Assembly (NCBI RefSeq): GCF_014192225.1
Contig: NZ_JACHXS010000016.1
Span: 62,001-126,000 of the forward strand
From: Pseudoduganella umbonata
GTDB taxonomy: Bacteria > Pseudomonadota > Gammaproteobacteria > Burkholderiales > Burkholderiaceae_D
Length of the DNA: 64,000 bases
Direction of reading: 5' to 3'
Below, one piece after another: positions 8,238-19,773 of the stretch. The first letter of the stretch is position 1, and the number at the start of each line of letters is the position of its first letter. The notes under the pieces were generated by a model. The model worked only from the letters and a program-made list of their open reading frames with translations, had not been told where the DNA came from and searched no databases. The position numbers were made by a program, and so were the translations under genes.

Positions 8238-8651
8238 TTATTCCCTGAACATTTTCAGCAGAGTGACCGCGGGAGATGCCGCACCGATCTTGCGATCGGT
8301 TGTCGCTGCGTCGATGACTTCCACCAGCTGATCGTATTTATCCGCTTGCCGGTTTTCCAGGTTGGTCATGTTCATGCTCCAGCGCGTAAAAGTGCGGAAC
8401 TTTGCCGGCTCGTTGTACAGGATGCGCGAATTCTTGTGACGGGGATCCTTCTCGATCTTCTTGTACAACGCATTCAAGGTCTCCAGCGGGCCTTCCAGTA
8501 CCTGCATGAACCAGCCGCCGTTGTAGAACAGGCTGCCGGTGACATCGATGTGCTGGTTGTTGCTCTTGGCGGTGTGAAGGATCGCGTGCAGATCCTCGGC
8601 GGACATTTTGCGCACTGCCTGGCTGATGTAGACGAGCTGGTTGATGGACAT
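8238..8651 (-). CDS. BLUF-domain blue-light sensor
   Basis: 137 residues, a short single-domain BLUF protein that should bind FAD. All key residues are present at the spacing known from AppA: Y8 (LVYIS), N32, Q50 (GGWFMQVLEG), W91 and M93. The 42-residue Y-to-Q and 41-residue Q-to-W distances match exactly. The last 40 residues are a short helical tail with no enzymatic output, so signalling must be by protein contact. It lies 90 bases downstream of a CarH-like regulator on the same strand and is probably cotranscribed, which puts two different light-sensing chemistries in one unit. Confidence 0.93.
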   Translation of the reverse strand: MSINQLVYISQAVRKMSAEDLHAILHTAKSNNQHIDVTGSLFYNGGWFMQVLEGPLETLNALYKKIEKDPRHKNSRILYNEPAKFRTFTRWSMNMTNLENRQADKYDQLVEVIDAATTDRKIGAASPAVTLLKMFRE

Positions 8652-8741
8652 TTCATTGCCTCACTGGTAAAAGTTGTAATCGGTAAAGATGGTGCTGGCA
8701 GCGGGGGCCGGCAGCGGGGGCTGGAAGCGGACATGTACGCG

Positions 8742-9722
8742 TTAAAGACTCCTCTCCTGCCTCGACGGTTCTTCCTGGGCGGTGCGCGGTGGACCGTTCA
8801 GCCCTTGCCGCCCCGACCGCCGGCTTTTTGGCACGCCATAACCCTGCACGGCATCGATCACACCCTGGAGCGTCGGCAGTACCTTGATACCCCTGGGCAA
8901 ACGATCGAGGCCACCTGTACCTGCGCCGCCTGTCCAGATCTCCACGCGAGGCGGTATCGAACTGCGCAGCTCTCTCAAGTACGGAACGATTTGGCGCTTG
9001 GGGAATGCCGCACTGAAGCAAAGACAGACGATATCGGCGTCGCAGTCGGCGGCGGCGAGGGGTATCTCTTCGACAGGCGTCTGGGCGCCCAGCGAAATAC
9101 AGCACGCCCCATGCTGCGAAGCCAGCGCCTCCACCATCAGGATGCCGAGCGTATGCAGCTCGCCAGACGGCGTGGTGAACAGCATGCGGGGCCGGCCTTC
9201 GCGCCGGGCGACCCGCGATATACCCTGCCGGATGAGGCGTTGAATCGATTCCGAATACATATGCTCATCCCGGACGCCGATCCGGCCTTGTTCCCAGGCG
9301 GTTCCCACGGCAATGTTCAGCGCACTCATTACTTCCGTCACGAACTTTTCCAGACCCGCCTGTTGCAGTTCGCGATGCAGCCTGTCATCGAGCGCAAGAC
9401 GGTCGCGCGCATGAAGAAGATCCATCAACTCGCTCACGACACGGGTATTCGCATGGGACGGTAGCGTTTGGCTGTCCTGCTGGTGCAGCAGCGCGTGCAG
9501 GGCTTCTTCGTTCAACGGAACCACCTGGGAAGGACGCTTGCCGCTGTTGATCAACCGCTTGATCAACAGCAGGCGCACCGTTTGCTGTGCCGCATAGGTC
9601 CGATGGCCGCTCGCGTCCCGCTCCGGCACGGGAAAGCCGTAGCGTTCCTCCCACTTGCGCAACACTTCCTTGGCGATCCCGGTCTCCAGGGAGATTGCCG
9701 CGATTGACCGAACGTCCGACAT
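8742..9722 (-). CDS. MerR-family regulator with cobalamin-binding domain (CarH/LitR-like)
   Basis: 326 residues. Residues 5-70 form a MerR winged helix (SIAAISLETGIAKEVLRKWEERYGF). A B12-binding helical cap and Rossmann-like domain follow. The photoreceptor signature W-x9-E-H is present (W143, E153, H154), as is the cobalamin motif E188-x-H190-x-x-G193. CarH proteins repress in the dark as adenosylcobalamin-bound tetramers and release DNA on illumination. In Thermus CarH the residue right after the tryptophan is the histidine that caps cobalt in the light state; here it is E144, so the photochemistry may differ. The C-terminal 30 residues are basic and Q/S/R-rich. GAGG lies before the ATG. 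Confidence 0.88.
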   Translation of the reverse strand: MSDVRSIAAISLETGIAKEVLRKWEERYGFPVPERDASGHRTYAAQQTVRLLLIKRLINSGKRPSQVVPLNEEALHALLHQQDSQTLPSHANTRVVSELMDLLHARDRLALDDRLHRELQQAGLEKFVTEVMSALNIAVGTAWEQGRIGVRDEHMYSESIQRLIRQGISRVARREGRPRMLFTTPSGELHTLGILMVEALASQHGACCISLGAQTPVEEIPLAAADCDADIVCLCFSAAFPKRQIVPYLRELRSSIPPRVEIWTGGAGTGGLDRLPRGIKVLPTLQGVIDAVQGYGVPKSRRSGRQGLNGPPRTAQEEPSRQERSL

Positions 9723-10141
9723 GGCTGCCTCAGGTTTATCAAAATGTCTTAGACAAAGTATGCTTCACGCTCGCATACTAGGCAACATAAATTGCAATAT
9801 GGAATGTATTGTTGTGCGGAAATACAACGTGGCTGGATCCGTGTCCATCGAGGCGCCACTGGCGGAAACACTCCGTCGTCCGCCTCAGCTGGCAAGCACG
9901 ATCCCGCCGACGCACCGGCGACAGGACATGCGAAGTGATGGATGAGAAATGATGGATGAGGAATGCTGGAGGCGCGCGAGCCGGCGAAATACGCCGGGCG
10001 CGGGTGCAGGGAGGCGGGGGCGGTACCGTTCAGCCTGGACAGCGGCACGAAGCCTGTCGCCGCGTGGAAGTCCGGAGGATTGCTCTCACAGGAAATGCGC
10101 GATCAGGCTTGTGACCACCACCGCGCGTGGCAAGAATGGGA
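9723..10141. other. Intergenic region upstream of the CarH-like gene
   Basis: 419 bases with no convincing gene. Close to the regulator start are two perfect palindromes: TGTCT-T-AGACA at 9745-9755 and AGTATGC-N9-GCATACT at 9757-9779. They could be operators for the regulator itself. The rest, up to the end of the mobA-moeA gene, shows nothing I can name. Confidence 0.5.
9745..9779. promoter_or_regulatory. Candidate operator, two adjacent palindromes
   Basis: An 11-base and a 23-base dyad lie 23 to 57 bases upstream of the CarH-like start codon. MerR-type regulators bind dyads, and CarH/LitR genes are commonly autoregulated. The assignment rests only on symmetry and position. Confidence 0.4.
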
Positions 10142-12016
10142 TTACAGCAGTCCCTCGAACATCAGCACTTCCACCAGGTCCCCCGCCGCCACATTGGCCT
10201 GTTCGTCCGGCAGCACGACGATGCAGTTCGCCTCCGTCATCGAGCGCAGGATGCCGGAACCCTGGGCGCCCGTGATGCGCACTTCGCGGGTGCCGTCGGC
10301 AGCAATGCTCAGCACGCCGCGCTGGAATTCGGTGCGCCCCTGGCGCTTGCGGATCGGCTCGGCGGAGCGCGCCTGCACCAGCAGGTCGGCCGGCGCGTCG
10401 GCGCCCATCATCCGCAGCAGGGCGGGGCGGGCGAAGAAGTAGAACGACACCATCACGGCCACCGGATTGCCGGGCAGGCCGAACAGGAAGGCATCGTGGC
10501 CGTCGGCGCCGATGCGCCCGAACGCCATCGGGCGGCCGGGGCGCATGCCGATCGTCCAGAACGCCACTTCGCCCAGTCTCGCCATGATGTCGCGCGTGTA
10601 GTCGGCGGCGCCGGCCGACACGCCGCCGGAAGTGACGATCGCGTCCGCGCTCTGGCAGGCATCGCGCAGCGCCGCCTCCAGCGCGGCCGGGTCGTCCTTG
10701 ACGATCCCCATGTCGACCAGTTCGCAACCCAGGCGCGTGAGCATGCCGAACAGCGTGTAGCGGTTGCTGTCGTACACGCAACCCTGCGCCAGCGGCTCGC
10801 CGACCGAGCGCAATTCGTCGCCGGTGGAAAAGAACGCCACGCGCACGCGTCGCCGCACCGGCACCTCGGCAATGCCGAGCGAGGCGATCAGGCCCAGGTC
10901 CGCCGGGCGCACGATCTTGCCGGCGGCCAGTGCCGGGCGGCCCGCCATCAGGTCCTCGCCTGCCAGCCGGCGGTTGTCGCCGGGGCGCACGCTGCGCGGC
11001 GCGATCGTCAGGCAGTCATCGTCGATGCCGGCCGCGTGTTCCTGCGGCAGCACCGTGTCGCACCCCGCCGGCATCACTGCACCCGTCATGATGCGCAGGC
11101 ACTGGCCGGGCCCGGGTTGCAGGCCGGACGGGCGGCCGGCGAAATCGGTGCCGATCACCTTCAGTTTCGTCGGATGATCGGCCGACAGCTGGGCGCCCGC
11201 AAACGCAAAGCCGTCCATCGCCGAATTGTCGTGGGCGGGCACGTTGATCGGCGAAATCACATCCTCTGCCAGTACGCGGCCCAGCGCCGCGCGCAGCGCC
11301 ACTTTTTCCACGCCGCGCACCGGGCGCACGAATTGCTCGATGACTTGCCGCGCGCGCCGTACCGGCATCGCGCCGGGATCGAGATCGGTGGTGAGATCGG
11401 CCAGCCGCTTGGCGCGCTCTTCGGCGAGCAGCTCTTCGCGCGTATTGATATTGCGGAACGCCGCAGCATCGGTGAACAGCACTTCGGCCACCTTCAGGCC
11501 CTCGTGCCAGCCATCCATCTTGCGGCCGCCGCGGGCCAGGTAGGCGTCGAGCCGCGGCAGCACGCCCGTCTTCATCAGCGAGAACACCGGGTGCGCCTGC
11601 TTGCGCGCCGCGCCGGTGTCGTCCGCTTCCATCGTCACGGCCAGCGCCAGGTCGGCATCCTGCGCCAGCAGCGCATCGCGCAGCCGCTGCACCAGGTCCT
11701 CCGGCAGGAACGGCGAATCGCACGGCACCGTGGCCAGCAGCGGCGTGGCGCAACGGCGCAAGCCCGCCTGCAGGCCGGCCAGCGGGCCTGCGAAGCCGGC
11801 CAGGTCGTCGGCCAGCACCGGGGCGCCCAGCGCCGCATAGGCTTCATGGCTGCGGTTGGCGCTGATCGTCAGCGCCGTCACCTGCGGCGCGAAGCGCTGC
11901 AGCGCATGCGCCACCAGCGTGGATCCCCGGAACGGTTGCAGGCCCTTGTCCACGTTGCCCATGCGGCTGCCGCGGCCACCCGCGAAGATCAGGCCGCTGA
12001 CGTCGTTGTCGCTCAA
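10142..12016 (-). CDS. Fused MobA-MoeA molybdenum cofactor protein
   Basis: 624 residues, a single uninterrupted frame joining two enzymes. Residues 1 to about 197 are MobA, molybdenum cofactor guanylyltransferase: the nucleotide loop F-A-G-G-R-G-S-R-M-G, K24, and P-C-D-S-P-F at 98-103. Residues from about 205 to 624 are MoeA, molybdopterin molybdenumtransferase: SAMDGFAF, later TGDE and SGGVS, and the C-terminal MoeA domain ending near MFEGLL. MoeA inserts molybdenum into adenylylated molybdopterin and MobA then adds GMP, so the fusion joins successive steps. It follows moaA by 74 bases on the same strand. Most bacteria keep the two as separate genes. Confidence 0.93.
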   Translation of the reverse strand: MSDNDVSGLIFAGGRGSRMGNVDKGLQPFRGSTLVAHALQRFAPQVTALTISANRSHEAYAALGAPVLADDLAGFAGPLAGLQAGLRRCATPLLATVPCDSPFLPEDLVQRLRDALLAQDADLALAVTMEADDTGAARKQAHPVFSLMKTGVLPRLDAYLARGGRKMDGWHEGLKVAEVLFTDAAAFRNINTREELLAEERAKRLADLTTDLDPGAMPVRRARQVIEQFVRPVRGVEKVALRAALGRVLAEDVISPINVPAHDNSAMDGFAFAGAQLSADHPTKLKVIGTDFAGRPSGLQPGPGQCLRIMTGAVMPAGCDTVLPQEHAAGIDDDCLTIAPRSVRPGDNRRLAGEDLMAGRPALAAGKIVRPADLGLIASLGIAEVPVRRRVRVAFFSTGDELRSVGEPLAQGCVYDSNRYTLFGMLTRLGCELVDMGIVKDDPAALEAALRDACQSADAIVTSGGVSAGAADYTRDIMARLGEVAFWTIGMRPGRPMAFGRIGADGHDAFLFGLPGNPVAVMVSFYFFARPALLRMMGADAPADLLVQARSAEPIRKRQGRTEFQRGVLSIAADGTREVRITGAQGSGILRSMTEANCIVVLPDEQANVAAGDLVEVLMFEGLL

Positions 12017-12090
12017 TTGATTCCCCCGTCAATAATCAACGCACATTCCTCGCGGCGCATGCGGTCGCCGCGAATGTCATCACCGCGATT

Positions 12091-13203
12091 TTATCCGCCT
12101 ATGTAGGACATCTCGACCTTGCGCGCGCCGCTGCCCGACAGCCCGTCGGTATTGATGGTGCGCAGCTCCGAGTAGCGGTCGCCCCGAGCCTGCCACAGCG
12201 CGCCGACCGCCGCCGCCAGTTCCTCGTCGCTGTGCCCGCCGCGCAGCAGCGCGCGCAGGTCGTGGCCCTGCGTGGCGAACAGGCAGGTGTACAGCTTGCC
12301 TTCGGTCGACAGGCGCGCCCGCGTGCAGTCGCGGCAAAATGCCTGCGTGACGCTGGAAATCACGCCAACTTCGCCGCCGCCGTCGGCATAGCGCCAGCGC
12401 GCCGCCGTTTCGCCCGTGTAGTTCGGATCCATCTGCACCATCGGCAGTTCGGCGCCGATGCGGCGCACGATCTCGGCGGACGGAATCACATCCTTCATGT
12501 TCCAGCCGTTGGAGGCGCCCACGTCCATGAATTCGATGAAGCGCAGGATGTGCGGCGTGCCGTGGAAGTGCCGCGCCATCGGCAGGATTTCCTGCTCGTT
12601 GGTGCCGGCCTTCACTACCATGTTGACCTTGATCGGACCGAGGCCGGCGTCGTGCGCGGCCTCGATGCCCTCCAGCACGTCGGAAACGGCAAAATCCACG
12701 TCGTTCATGGCCCGGAACGTGGCATCGTCGAGCGCATCCAGCGACACGGTGACCCGCTGCAGGCCCGCTTCCTTCAATGCCCTGGCCTTGCGTGCCAGCA
12801 GCGAGCCGTTGGTGGTCAAGGTGAGGTCGAGCGGCTTGCCGTCGACGGTGCGCAGCGCGGCCAGCATCTCGATCAGGCGTTCGATATTCTTGCGCAGCAG
12901 CGGCTCGCCGCCCGTCAGCCGGATCTTCTCCACGCCATGGGCGACGAACTGGCGCGCCAGGCGTGTGATTTCCTCGAACGTCAGCAGCGACGAATGGGGC
13001 AGGTACTGGTAATCCTTGTCGAACACTTCCTTCGGCATGCAATACACGCAGCGGAAGTTGCAGCGGTCCGTAATCGAGATGCGCAGGTCGCGCAGCGGCC
13101 GCGCGAGCCGGTCGCGCACTTCGCCGGTGGGGGCTTCGAAGGCAGGCGGAATCGCCGGCGGCCGGCTGCGGCCGTCGGCGAGGATGATGATTTTTTCGGT
13201 CAT
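12091..13203 (-). CDS. moaA: GTP 3',8-cyclase MoaA
   Basis: Radical SAM enzyme of the first step of molybdopterin synthesis, converting GTP to the cyclic precursor intermediate. Seen: the SAM cluster motif C-N-F-R-C-V-Y-C after ISITDR, the GGEPLL motif, the C-terminal second-cluster cysteines (CRDCTRARLSTEGKLYTCLF), and the conserved terminal Gly-Gly. I place the start at 13203 (MTEKII), 370 residues. The frame stays open upstream to 13308, but that extension translates a degenerate repeat (ISQPN-type) and lacks family similarity. There is no clear Shine-Dalgarno at either start. The mobA-moeA fusion lies immediately downstream. Confidence 0.93.
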   Translation of the reverse strand: MTEKIIILADGRSRPPAIPPAFEAPTGEVRDRLARPLRDLRISITDRCNFRCVYCMPKEVFDKDYQYLPHSSLLTFEEITRLARQFVAHGVEKIRLTGGEPLLRKNIERLIEMLAALRTVDGKPLDLTLTTNGSLLARKARALKEAGLQRVTVSLDALDDATFRAMNDVDFAVSDVLEGIEAAHDAGLGPIKVNMVVKAGTNEQEILPMARHFHGTPHILRFIEFMDVGASNGWNMKDVIPSAEIVRRIGAELPMVQMDPNYTGETAARWRYADGGGEVGVISSVTQAFCRDCTRARLSTEGKLYTCLFATQGHDLRALLRGGHSDEELAAAVGALWQARGDRYSELRTINTDGLSGSGARKVEMSYIGG

Positions 13204-13234
13204 GACAAAACTACTGAACGGGGCGGCACTGTTT

Positions 13235-13292
13235 GGCTGGCTGATTGGGCTGAATGATCGGGCTGACTGATTGGGCTGGCTGATTGGGCTGA
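13235..13292. repeat. Degenerate ctgattggg micro-repeat upstream of moaA
   Basis: Three near-perfect CTGATTGGG units and several partial ones (CTGAATGATC, CTGACTGATT) are interspersed with GGCTGG. The tract lies in the short gap between chrA and moaA and is read through by the open frame upstream of the moaA start. Confidence 0.7.
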
Positions 13293-13317
13293 CGTATTGC
13301 TGCATCATTGCGCAGGC

Positions 13318-14649
13318 TTAATTAATTGGCATTAAGGCGTTGATTCCTTTGGCGTAATGTAGCACGAGGCCAGCCATCGCACAGGCCGCGAGCAACTTGA
13401 CGGGGCCGGTTTGCCAGCGCAGCAACGCCCACGCGGCGGCGGCGGCGATCGCCATTGCCGCCCAGTCCGGCCGCGCGCCGGCGAAAAAGACATGCTCGCC
13501 GAAGAACACGGCCAGGCTGGCGATGACGCCCACCACGGCCGCCGAGATCGCCGTCAGCGGCGCGGTCATGCGGATATTGCCCCGCGTGGCTTCCACCAGC
13601 GGCCCGCCGGCCAGGATGAAGATGAACGACGGCACGAACGTAAACCAGGCCGCCACCAGCGCGCCGGCCACGCCGGAAGCGGCCGGGTTGCCCAGCACCT
13701 GGTGCGTCCAGCCGCCCACGAAGCCGACGAACGCGTTCACCATGATCAGCGGTCCCGGCGTGGTTTCGCCCAGCGCCAGGCCATCGATCATCTGGGCCGG
13801 CGTCAGCCAGCCATGGGTTTCCACACCACCCTGGTAGACATAAGGCAATACCGCGTAGGCGCCGCCGAATGTCAGCAGCGCCGCCTTGGTAAAGAACCAG
13901 CCCATCTGCGCGAGCGGATTGTACAGGCCCGTCAGCGCCGCCACCGCGGCCCAGCTGGCAGCCATCAGGCCGATGCCGGCGGCGGACGTGGCCAGCAACT
14001 TGCGCCACCCGAAGCGGGCATGGGGTGGCGTCGGCGTGTCGTCGTCGATCACGGCGGGCCCATGGCTAGCCGATGCGCTGCCGTGGCCGGGCGAGCCCGG
14101 CGCGAACGCCGCCGGCCGCAGCCGCCCGCCGAGCAGGCCAAGCAGGGCCGCAGCCAGCACGACGGCGGGGAAGGGCACACCCAGCACGATGGCAACGAAG
14201 GCCGTGCCTGCCAGGCCCGCCAGCAAGCCGTTCTTCAGCGTGCGCCGGCCGATGCGCCACGTCGCGGCCAGCACCAGCGCCACGACGGCTGGCTTGATGC
14301 CATACAGCACCGCCGCAATGGCCGGCACATCGCCGAAGGCCAGGTAGATCCATGCCAGCCCGATCAGGATCAGCAGCGAAGGCAGCACGAACAATGCGCC
14401 GGCCAGGATGCCGCCGCGGGCCCGGTGCAGCAGCCAGCCGATGTAGACGGCCAGCTGGGTTGCTTCCGGCCCCGGCAACAGCATGCAGTAGTTCAGCGCG
14501 TGCAGGAAGCGCTGCTCGGAAATCCAGCGGCGCCGCTCCACGAGCTCGGCATGCATCAGCGCGATCTGGCCGGCCGGGCCGCCAAAGCTGATGAAGCCCA
14601 GCTTCAGCCAGTAGCGCAATGCGGTCGACAGGGAGGGTGGTGTGGTCAT
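13318..14649 (-). CDS. chrA: Chromate transporter ChrA
   Basis: 443 residues with two CHR halves, each starting from an F-G-G motif: LGFISFGGPAGQ near residue 20 and ALLTFGGAYAVLPYV in the second half. Both carry P-G-P motifs (LLPGPEATQLA and ETTPGPLIMV). About ten to twelve membrane segments are apparent, and a hydrophilic loop around residues 180-215 joins the halves. This is the long-chain ChrA type that exports chromate using the proton motive force. The start codon is the last of three ATGs created by a 14-base tandem repeat. The gene lies downstream of the rne terminator on the same strand. Confidence 0.92.
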   Translation of the reverse strand: MTTPPSLSTALRYWLKLGFISFGGPAGQIALMHAELVERRRWISEQRFLHALNYCMLLPGPEATQLAVYIGWLLHRARGGILAGALFVLPSLLILIGLAWIYLAFGDVPAIAAVLYGIKPAVVALVLAATWRIGRRTLKNGLLAGLAGTAFVAIVLGVPFPAVVLAAALLGLLGGRLRPAAFAPGSPGHGSASASHGPAVIDDDTPTPPHARFGWRKLLATSAAGIGLMAASWAAVAALTGLYNPLAQMGWFFTKAALLTFGGAYAVLPYVYQGGVETHGWLTPAQMIDGLALGETTPGPLIMVNAFVGFVGGWTHQVLGNPAASGVAGALVAAWFTFVPSFIFILAGGPLVEATRGNIRMTAPLTAISAAVVGVIASLAVFFGEHVFFAGARPDWAAMAIAAAAAWALLRWQTGPVKLLAACAMAGLVLHYAKGINALMPIN

Positions 14650-14688
14650 GGGGCGAAAAGCATGGGGCGAAAAGCATGGGGCGAAAAA
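14647..14688. repeat. 14-base tandem repeat carrying the chrA start codon
   Basis: Three units of catggggcgaaaag (the last ends in aa). On the minus strand each unit supplies an ATG, at 14677, 14663 and 14649. The middle one opens a five-codon frame (MLFAP) whose stop overlaps the chrA ATG. No Shine-Dalgarno sequence lies between them. Confidence 0.85.
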
Positions 14689-14713
14689 AAAGGGAAGCCG
14701 CGGCTTCCCTTTT
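14688..14713 (-). terminator. Rho-independent terminator of rne
   Basis: A perfect 13-base inverted repeat, AAAAGGGAAGCCG followed by its complement, lies 13 bases past the rne stop. On the minus strand it is followed by a run of eight T residues. Confidence 0.9.
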
Positions 14714-14726
14714 CAGTGGATCGCTA

Positions 14727-18122
<3,396 letters not shown>

Positions 18123-18711
18123 TTTTTATTTGACTCCGCGACCCTTCGGCCAAATGCGCCGCTCAAGCTCGGGAGCCCGGGCGGCAATCGTACGAGGATA
18201 TACGCGGAATTAAGGAGGCTGCGGGGAAATGCCTCGTCGTGCGGCAGCGCGCAGGCGCAGCTGCCACAGTGGGCGCATGAAGCTGATCGTCATGCCGAGT
18301 TCGCACCACCTGCAACTCATCCTGTCCAGCCCATGAAGTGGGCCGCGGAGAATGCGGGCGTGCGCAATTGGTCGAGCCTGGCATCTTGTGTGGTGCCGGG
18401 CGAAAACGGCAAGCGTTATCAGCTTCATCAACCGGCAAGCAACGACTCTGGGCTTGCTTGCCGGAGTTATCCTAACGATCCAGCCAATCTAATTCCAACA
18501 TCCGTTCACCCAACCCGATGACAACATTGGTTGCCACCCTGATCCGTGCCCGTATGTGCGTATACGTTTATTTCCGCTGAATGCGCATTTAAGCGAGGCC
18601 AGCGGATGCGCCCCTGTGTAAAATCGTGGTTTTCTTCTTACACACAGCAACAGCAGGGCAAACACTTATACAAGTGCAGCATTGCTACGGCGAATTGATT
18701 ATATATTCAAA
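18123..18711. other. Divergent rne/rluC regulatory region
   Basis: 589 bases without a convincing gene. It must hold the rne leader (minus) and the rluC promoter (plus). Features seen: an 11-base-pair hairpin at 18432-18464; a TGTGTAA/TTACACA pair around 18617-18656; CACTT-ATAC-AAGTG near 18663-18676; and a TATATATT stretch just before the rluC ATG. In E. coli the rne leader is a structured autoregulatory element; the same here is an inference. Confidence 0.5.
18432..18464 (-). promoter_or_regulatory. Strong hairpin in the rne leader region
   Basis: CCGGCAAGCAA and its exact complement TTGCTTGCCGG enclose an 11-base loop, about 310 bases upstream of the rne start. It has no T-run and so is unlikely to be a terminator. 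It may be an RNA element for feedback by RNase E. Confidence 0.45.
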
Positions 18712-19734
18712 ATGAAGGACTTAGAGAGATTTTCTGGGAAGACAACCCAAAAGGCCCGGCCAGAAGCCGCGCAGTCTTCCCCCCAAACAGTCCTGCCACA
18801 AGCACAATTCGTGACGATCGGCGAAGAAGAGGCCGGACAACGTATCGATAACTACTTGTTGCGTATTTGCAAAGGCGTACCGAAGAGTCATGTCTACCGC
18901 ATCCTGCGCTCCGGCGAAGTGCGGGTGAACAAGGGCAGGATCGACCAGCTGTACCGCCTGGTGGCGGGCGACGTGGTGCGCATCCCCCCGGTGCGCATCG
19001 CGGAGAAGCCGGACAATGTCGTGCCGGCGGCGGAATTCCCCGTCATTTACGAAGATGCCCACCTGCTCGTCATCGACAAGCCGGCCGGCGTGGCCGTGCA
19101 CGGCGGCTCCGGCGTCTCGTTCGGCGTGATCGAGCAGCTGCGCGCCTCCCGGCCGGACGCGAAATTCCTGGAACTGGTGCACCGGCTGGACCGTGAAACG
19201 TCCGGCCTGCTGCTGCTGGCGAAAAAACGCTCTGCGTTGACCAACCTGCACGAGCAGATGCGCGACGGCGAAACGGACAAGCGCTACCTGGCGTTGGCCA
19301 CCGGCGACTGGAAGAACAAGCGCCAGCACGTCAAGGCGCCGCTGCACAAGTACACGACCGGCGACGGCGAGCGCCGCGTGGCCGTCATGGAAACCGGCAT
19401 GCCTTCGCACACGGTGTTCACGCTGCTGCGCAAGTACCGGGAATTCGCGCTGCTCGAGGCGGAGCTGAAAACCGGCCGCACGCACCAGATCCGCGTGCAC
19501 CTGCAATCGACCGGTTTCCCCATCGCCGGCGACGACAAATACGGCGACTTCGCGCAGAACAAGGCGCTGCAGAAGCGCCCGGTGCCGTTGAAGCGCATGT
19601 TCCTGCACGCGCACCAGATCACGTTCCGGCATCCCGAGAGCGGGAAAATCATCACGTTGAACGCGCCGCTCGCCCCCGAATGCGAAAAATTCTTGGTAAG
19701 CTTGGGCCAACCTGATAACTCTGCTCTGCAATAA
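18712..19734 (+). CDS. rluC: 23S rRNA pseudouridine synthase RluC
   Basis: 340 residues. An S4 RNA-binding domain (about 35-95, AGQRIDNYLLRICKGVPKSHVYRILRSGEVRVN) is followed by the pseudouridine synthase core with catalytic aspartate in H-R-L-D-R-E-T-S-G-L-L-L, then the R-T-H-Q-I-R-V-H motif. RluC modifies U955, U2504 and U2580 of 23S rRNA in E. coli. I chose ATG 18712 over a TTG at 18682; neither has a strong Shine-Dalgarno. The arrangement opposite rne and upstream of a HAD phosphatase, a Rieske protein and an S49 peptidase looks operonic, with gaps of about 40 bases or an overlap. Confidence 0.94.
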   Translation: MKDLERFSGKTTQKARPEAAQSSPQTVLPQAQFVTIGEEEAGQRIDNYLLRICKGVPKSHVYRILRSGEVRVNKGRIDQLYRLVAGDVVRIPPVRIAEKPDNVVPAAEFPVIYEDAHLLVIDKPAGVAVHGGSGVSFGVIEQLRASRPDAKFLELVHRLDRETSGLLLLAKKRSALTNLHEQMRDGETDKRYLALATGDWKNKRQHVKAPLHKYTTGDGERRVAVMETGMPSHTVFTLLRKYREFALLEAELKTGRTHQIRVHLQSTGFPIAGDDKYGDFAQNKALQKRPVPLKRMFLHAHQITFRHPESGKIITLNAPLAPECEKFLVSLGQPDNSALQ

Positions 19735-19773
19735 AGTGGGCAACAAGAATGGAGCCGGCCTCGGCCGGAGCAC

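Noticed and set aside
13204..13308. N-terminal extension of MoaA
   Set aside because: It translates a degenerate nucleotide repeat, has no family similarity and no ribosome site. The start at 13203 gives the normal length.
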